A DNA stretch of 9,515 bases. Origin: Chromatiales bacterium (GTDB taxonomy: Bacteria > Pseudomonadota > Gammaproteobacteria > SZUA-152). This document shows, piece after piece, positions 6,249 through 9,515 of the stretch (positions are counted from its first letter, which is position 1; every line of letters starts with the position of its first letter). The stretch covers positions 1 through 9,515 of the forward strand of contig JALTPW010000654.1 in assembly GCA_026999335.1 (NCBI GenBank), read 5' to 3'. The position numbers and the translations under genes are program-made. The notes below the pieces were generated by a model. That model was not told where the DNA came from. It saw only the letters and a program-made list of their open reading frames with translations, and did not search any database.

Positions 6249-6644
6249 ATGAGCAACTATGGATTCGGTGTGACCGTACCCGGCAGTTTCGACGAGGTGA
6301 TCGAAAAGACCATCGAGGCACTCAAGACCGAGGGCTTCGGTGTCCTCACCACCATCGATGTCAAGGCCACCCTGAAAAAGAAGATCGACGTGGATCGCCG
6401 CCCCTATACCATCCTCGGCGCCTGCAATCCGGTGCTGGCCAATCAGGCCATCGAGGCCGAGCCCGACATTGGCTTGCTACTGCCCTGCAACGTGCTGGTG
6501 CGCGAGGAGGATGATGGCAGCAGCAGCGTGCTGTTTATGGATCCCAATGCCGTGCTGGGCCTGGTGAATCGCGACGATGTGGTGCCTTTGGCCAGCGAGG
6601 TGCGGGCCAAGCTGCAAAAGGTCGCCGACCTGCTCGAGGGTTGA
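6249..6644 (+). CDS. DUF302 family protein
   Basis: A 131-residue protein without signal peptide or membrane segment, so cytoplasmic. The pattern YGFGVTVPGSFDEVIEKTIEAL, then GFGVLTTIDVKATLKKKI, then YTILGACNPVLANQAI and IGLLLPCNVLV, is the order of conserved blocks in DUF302 proteins, and the length matches a single full domain. Cys59 (GACNP) and Cys80 (LPCNV) lie in the two most conserved segments and could act together in metal or redox chemistry, but the function of the family is not established to my knowledge. An excellent AAGGAG ribosome site fixes the ATG. The gene follows the lipoprotein cytochrome c in the same direction after 83 bp, which suggests, but does not prove, a shared redox role. 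Confidence 0.88.
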   Translation: MSNYGFGVTVPGSFDEVIEKTIEALKTEGFGVLTTIDVKATLKKKIDVDRRPYTILGACNPVLANQAIEAEPDIGLLLPCNVLVREEDDGSSSVLFMDPNAVLGLVNRDDVVPLASEVRAKLQKVADLLEG

Positions 6645-6689
6645 TTGTTCCCGGCTGGAAATGTTCATCAGGTGGCCATGGGGAAAACC

Positions 6690-6765
6690 TAAAGACCTCC
6701 TCGAAAGGGGGGACGAGTACGGGATTTCGGGTCTACGTCGCGTTTTGCCCGGAATGACGGACAAT
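6690..6765. repeat. Repeat-like intergenic segment with hairpins
   Basis: No gene is seen here. CCTCC (6696-6700) can pair with GGGGG (6707-6711) allowing one G-T, and TTTCGGG (6725-6731) faces CCCGGAA (6748-6754) as a one-mismatch inverted repeat. The ending CCCGGAATGACGGAC is of the style of short dispersed repeats (REP-like) found between genes of gammaproteobacteria. The dispersed status is inference from style; only one copy is in the window. Confidence 0.35.
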
Positions 6766-6837
6766 TTGCATTCCTCTTAATCTCTTACTGTGGTGAATTC
6801 AACAACCACCCGCTAAAGCGGGTGGGTTAGTCTTGTT

Positions 6838-6874
6838 GGACTGGAAAGTCCGGATACGGGTCGATCCGTTTTTT
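6838..6874 (+). terminator. Tandem hairpins ending in T6, terminator-like
   Basis: GGACT-GGAA-AGTCC (6838-6851) is a 5-bp hairpin with a GNRA tetraloop. It abuts CGGAT (6851-6855) pairing with ATCCG (6864-6868), followed directly by six T at 6869-6874. The second hairpin plus T run is the outline of a Rho-independent terminator for plus-strand transcripts, though the stem is short. It would stop read-through from the DUF302 gene, or end a short RNA made from the left end of the candidate element. Confidence 0.35.
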
Positions 6875-6943
6875 AAACCCAGCCCCTACCATGATTCTTG
6901 GCAATCCGGATGTGGTGAGTTCCACGTACCGCATCGATCAACA

Positions 6944-6963
6944 GCGGTGACACAATCACCCGC
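6944..6963 (+). repeat. Small hairpin inside the candidate element
   Basis: GGTGA (6946-6950) pairs with TCACC (6956-6960) around CACAA, and the flanking GC and CGC can extend the stem past a bulge. It shows that the interior of the element keeps RNA-like structure although it codes for nothing recognisable. Confidence 0.3.
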
Positions 6964-7046
6964 GCCCAGAACATGATAACGCCAACGATGCGGTTCGCTA
7001 CCGTTCACCAGCATCCTACAAAGACGACTGAAATAACTTGTTTGCC

Positions 7047-7074
7047 TTCACACACACCTTCAACAACCTATACA
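7047..7074 (+). promoter_or_regulatory. Weak candidate promoter for the glycosyltransferase
   Basis: TTCACA (7047-7052) matches the sigma70 -35 box at five of six bases. It is followed after 16 bp by TATACA (7069-7074), a partial -10 box. Transcription would begin near 7081, placing the 7097-7112 hairpin in the 5' leader of the glycosyltransferase and the promoter inside the candidate mobile element. The -10 match is poor, so this is tentative. Confidence 0.25.
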
Positions 7075-7140
7075 ACAAGCGGCACGGATAAATCTGACCG
7101 CCTAAAGGCGGTGGTTTTAACCTTAAACGGGACGAATAAC

Positions 7141-8160
7141 ATGACGGCCCATGCATCACCCCAGGTCAGCATCGTCCTGCCGGTTCGCGATGCGTGGGAA
7201 ACCCTCGATGAGTGCCTCGACTCCATTGCGGCACAGACCTTCTCCGATTACGAACTGCTGGTCATCGACGACGGATCGCGGGACACCTCCGCCGTCCTTG
7301 TTGCTCAGCGTGCACGACGCGATGCCCGTATCCGCCTTGTTCGTCAACCGCCGCTGGGTCTGGTGGTGGCTCTCAATCGTGGCCTGACTGAGGCCCGTGC
7401 GCCACTCATCGCACGCATGGACGCCGACGACCGCATGTACCCGCAGCGTCTTGCTGCACAGGTGGCGGGCCTGGCCGCCGACCCGGCTCTCGGCCTGCTG
7501 GCCTGTCAGGTGCGGCTGTTTCCCGACGAGGGTATCCAGGCTGGTTTCCGCGAATATATCCGCTGGCAGAATGCCTGCTGTGATCCCGCCACCATCGGCG
7601 ATGAAATCTACGTCGAATCCCCCTTCGCCCATCCCTCGGTGATGTTTCGCCGTGCGGTGGTGCAGGATGCCGGGGGTTACCGCGTGGGTCATTTTCCCGA
7701 AGACTATGACCTTTGGCTGCGCCTGATCCGGCGCGGGGTGAAAATGGCCAAGCTGCCTCGGGTGTTGCTGGACTGGCGCGAGAGCGAAGGTCGTCTGTCG
7801 TGCATCGATCCGCGTTGTTCGCGTGCGGCCTTCGACTACCTGCGTGCCGCCTATCTGGCCCGCGATCCCCGCCTGCAGGATCGGCCCCTGGTCTTCTGGG
7901 GGGCTGGTCGCAAGACCCGCCGGCGCTGTAATCTACTCATCGAACGTGGTTTTACACCGCAGGCCTGGGTGGACATCGACCCACGCAAGATCGGTAATCG
8001 TTTGTGTGGGGTACCGGTGGTCGCGCCCGCGTGGTTGGCGCGTGATGCACGGCCCTTTGTGCTGTCCTATGTCGCCAATCATGGCGCGCGCGAGGATATT
8101 GCCTCAACGCTGGAGGCGATGGGCTACCGGCGGGGGCAGGATTATCTGATGGTGGGGTGA
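7141..8160 (+). CDS. Family 2 glycosyltransferase with C-terminal Rossmann-like segment
   Basis: A 339-residue cytoplasmic protein from ATG 7141. The GT-A core begins at VSIVLPVRD (9-17), with IDDGSRDTS (42-50) for the nucleotide sugar, the metal-binding MDADDR (93-98) and the acceptor-side FPEDYDLWLRL (185-195) holding the probable catalytic Asp188 region. Donor and acceptor are unknown; such enzymes build surface polysaccharide or glycan chains. Residues about 249-297 (PLVFWGAGRKTRRR, then AWVDIDPRKIGNRLCGVPVV) look like a nucleotide-binding Rossmann-type unit with a GxGR turn, an addition to the usual GT2 core. An upstream ATG at 6973 is in frame, but its 56 extra codons run through the element hairpin and resemble no protein, so 7141 is preferred despite a poor ribosome site. 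It stands alone, with no polysaccharide operon in view. Confidence 0.85.
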   Translation: MTAHASPQVSIVLPVRDAWETLDECLDSIAAQTFSDYELLVIDDGSRDTSAVLVAQRARRDARIRLVRQPPLGLVVALNRGLTEARAPLIARMDADDRMYPQRLAAQVAGLAADPALGLLACQVRLFPDEGIQAGFREYIRWQNACCDPATIGDEIYVESPFAHPSVMFRRAVVQDAGGYRVGHFPEDYDLWLRLIRRGVKMAKLPRVLLDWRESEGRLSCIDPRCSRAAFDYLRAAYLARDPRLQDRPLVFWGAGRKTRRRCNLLIERGFTPQAWVDIDPRKIGNRLCGVPVVAPAWLARDARPFVLSYVANHGAREDIASTLEAMGYRRGQDYLMVG

Positions 8161-8233
8161 CTGTTCCGTAATTCTACTCTGTTACTTTAATCTCTAAGGG
8201 ATCAATTCCTCACCGCTTGCCGCGAACAGGCGT

Positions 8234-8488
8234 TCAGCGGATTTGCTCTACGGTGTAGGTACCACACACCCGCACCTCCACGTCCCGTACACCTTTTCTG
8301 ATATGAAAAACATAGCAGTTACCATCGGCACGGCCGGCATCGATGGCCTCATAGGTCACTACGGCCTTGCCGTCTGAATAGACCGTAACCAAGGCTTCTG
8401 TGCGCAGACCGGCCGCCAGCAAAGGCAGCACGGCCGTGAGTAAAAGAACCGCAGTGAAAGCCCTGCAAACAGACTGAAAACCAAACAT
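8234..8488 (-). CDS. Small secreted protein with two cysteines, unknown function
   Basis: The protein is taken as 84 residues from the ATG at 8486-8488, because AAGGAG lies 8 bases upstream of it (8497-8502 on the plus strand). A longer frame beginning at 8542 would overlap the pilU stop and lacks a ribosome site. Residues 1-27 are a signal peptide (FTAVLLLTAVLPLLAAG core), leaving a mature part of about 57 residues with Cys58 and Cys75, well placed for one disulfide in the periplasm. The mature chain alternates short beta-like stretches (EALVTVYSDGKAVVTYEAID, YVFHIRKGVRDVEVRVCGTYTV). I do not recognise a family. It lies 40 bp downstream of pilU on the same strand and may be cotranscribed, which would suggest an envelope or pilus link, but nothing in the protein shows this. 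Confidence 0.65.
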   Translation of the reverse strand: MFGFQSVCRAFTAVLLLTAVLPLLAAGLRTEALVTVYSDGKAVVTYEAIDAGRADGNCYVFHIRKGVRDVEVRVCGTYTVEQIR

Positions 8489-8528
8489 TACATCATCTCC
8501 TTGAATAGAGTGCCAGCAGAGAAAAAGC

Positions 8529-9515
8529 TCACAACTTATCAATATTTACCAGCGTAACGCCACTTAGCGACTGTTCCATTTTCTTCAGTCCGGCTTTTTG
8601 TCCCAGCTTGATCATCAGGCGCAGCTCGTTGGCCGAGTCGGCATGATGCAGGGCCGCTTCGTAGGTGATCTGGCGCGCCTTGTAAAGTTCGTACAGGGCC
8701 TGGTCGAAGGTGTTCATACCCTGCTGATTGGACTTGCTCATGACATCCTTCAGGGTGGCTACGTTGCCGTCGCGAACCATCTGTGCCACCAGTGGTGTAT
8801 TCATCAATATTTCGACGGCGACACAGCGGCCCTGCTGGTCGGGTGTGGGAATGAGCTGCTGGGCGACGATGGCGCGCAGGTTGAGTGAGAGATCCAGCAA
8901 AATCTGCTCGCGCCGATCCTTGGGGAAAAAGCTGAGAATGCGATCCAGGGCCTGGTTGGCATTATTGGCATGCAGGGTGGTGACGCAAAGGTGGCCGGTC
9001 TCGGCAAAGGCGATGGCATGCTCCATGGTCTCGCGGGTGCGCACTTCACCGATGAGAATGACGTCCGGCGCCTGACGCAGGGTATTGCGCAGGGCCGCTT
9101 CGAAGCTTGCCGTATCGACGCCGACTTCCCGTTGGGTAATGATGCAACCATTGTGCTCGTGCACGTATTCGATGGGGTCTTCGACGGTGATGATGTGACC
9201 ATGACTGTTGCGGTTGCGGTGCCCGATCATCGACGCCAGGGTACTGGACTTACCAGTGCCGGTAGCACCGACGATGATCACCATACCGCGCTTGGCCATG
9301 GCCAGGCTTTCCAACACTTGAGGAATACCGAGTTCGGCAAAGGTTGGAATCTCGGTCTTGATGCGGCGCAGGACGATACCGGCATGGTTCTTCTGCTGGA
9401 AGACATTGGCGCGGAAACGTCCGGTATCCAGCAAGGCGATGGCGAAATTGCATTCCTGCGTACGATCGAACTCTGCACGCTGGGGCTCATTCATGATGGA
9501 GTGGGCAAGTTTGCG
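8529..9515 (-). CDS. pilU: Type IV pilus retraction ATPase PilU (5' partial)
   Basis: The frame is open to the right edge: before the in-frame ATG at 9494 it reads RKLAHSI, which continues the conserved pre-MNEPQR segment of PilT/PilU. The start is therefore outside, with roughly 60-70 residues missing. Numbering from that internal Met, it has Walker A GATGTGKS (76-83), the Asp box TVEDPIEYVH (103-112), Walker B DVILIGE (144-150) and the His box TLHANNANQALDR (173-185), all intact. The C-terminal FDQALYELYKARQITYEAALHHADSANELRLMIKL is PilU-like and differs from the PilT ending, which decides PilU over PilT. PilU is a cytoplasmic hexameric ATPase that assists PilT in pilus retraction and twitching. 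pilT, usually just upstream, would lie beyond the window edge. A small secreted-protein gene follows after 40 bp. Confidence 0.93.
   Translation of the reverse strand, partial: RKLAHSIMNEPQRAEFDRTQECNFAIALLDTGRFRANVFQQKNHAGIVLRRIKTEIPTFAELGIPQVLESLAMAKRGMVIIVGATGTGKSSTLASMIGHRNRNSHGHIITVEDPIEYVHEHNGCIITQREVGVDTASFEAALRNTLRQAPDVILIGEVRTRETMEHAIAFAETGHLCVTTLHANNANQALDRILSFFPKDRREQILLDLSLNLRAIVAQQLIPTPDQQGRCVAVEILMNTPLVAQMVRDGNVATLKDVMSKSNQQGMNTFDQALYELYKARQITYEAALHHADSANELRLMIKLGQKAGLKKMEQSLSGVTLVNIDKL

Larger units (their letters stand above)
6789..7122 (+). mobile_element. Candidate non-autonomous IS200/IS605-like element (PATE/MITE type)
   Basis: Two near-terminal hairpins share the same TAAA loop: CCACCCGC-TAAA-GCGGGTGG (6806-6825, 8-bp stem) and ACCGCC-TAAA-GGCGGT (7097-7112, 6-bp stem), followed by similar GTGGGTT and GGTTTT stretches. 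Subterminal hairpins of this kind, rather than terminal inverted repeats, mark IS200/IS605 elements. A TTAC tetranucleotide lies at 6785-6788, 17 bp before the left hairpin, matching the type and position of the left target site used by IS608-like elements. Nothing between resembles TnpA or TnpB; at about 330 bp it would be a non-autonomous derivative moved by a transposase elsewhere. Its right end is set only approximately at GGTTTTAACC. The composition differs from flanking genes. An alternative is an unrelated structured leader of the glycosyltransferase gene. Confidence 0.5.

Noticed and set aside
5743..6321. 192-residue minus-strand frame across the cytochrome gene
   Set aside because: It is antisense to the CxxCH gene and runs through the intergenic gap, with no protein character.
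6645..7140. CRISPR array, tRNA or complete insertion sequence in the gene-free stretch
   Set aside because: There are no regularly spaced repeats, no cloverleaf with CCA-end geometry that I can see, and no transposase frame.
8489..8542. Longer start of the small secreted protein
   Set aside because: It would overlap pilU and place a non-signal leader before a clear signal peptide; AAGGAG supports the start at 8488.
9250..9494. ATG at 9494 as the true start of pilU
   Set aside because: The frame stays open to the edge and the codons before it encode the expected PilU residues, so the gene is cut by the window.

Overview
The window reads as chromosomal DNA of a gammaproteobacterium. The best indicators are a PilU-type pilus ATPase, a FixL-like PAS histidine kinase, and GC-rich coding DNA (about 60% by eye) over most of the window. 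I cannot name a genus from sequence alone.

Layout: (1) 1-698 is a visibly AT-rich block with a 5'-truncated hotdog thioesterase and a DUF2164 protein. (2) At about 700-740 composition switches to GC-rich with a histidine-phosphatase gene (738-1346). (3) A tight minus-strand operon runs from 5618 down to 1437: Hpt-pseudoreceiver, membrane PAS histidine kinase, CheY-like receiver, and an Hpt-pseudoreceiver-receiver-GGDEF diguanylate cyclase. (4) Divergent from it are a lipoprotein cytochrome c (5716-6165) and a DUF302 protein (6249-6644). (5) A gene-free stretch of about 500 bp (6645-7140) holds a repeat-like segment and then a candidate non-autonomous IS200/IS605-type element, bounded by two TAAA-loop hairpins. 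(6) A family 2 glycosyltransferase with an extra C-terminal Rossmann-like segment follows (7141-8160). (7) On the minus strand are pilU (cut by the right edge) and, 40 bp downstream of it, a small secreted protein with two cysteines.

How the genes may work together: the four-gene operon looks like a complete phosphorelay. The kinase (His206) would phosphorylate the stand-alone receiver (Asp58). Phosphoryl groups would then pass through one or both Hpt domains (His56, His54) to the intact second receiver (Asp308) of the diguanylate cyclase and control c-di-GMP synthesis. Both Hpt proteins carry a receiver-like domain that has lost its phosphoacceptor Asp (Gly186 and Asn182). The kinase PAS domain keeps the His that ligates heme in FixL, and a cytochrome c lipoprotein is divergently transcribed next door, so a redox or gas input is plausible but unproven.

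The most unusual items are the phosphorelay with paired degenerate receivers, the short hairpin-bounded element directly in front of the glycosyltransferase start, and the nested inverted plus direct repeat between the convergent genes at 1351-1446.
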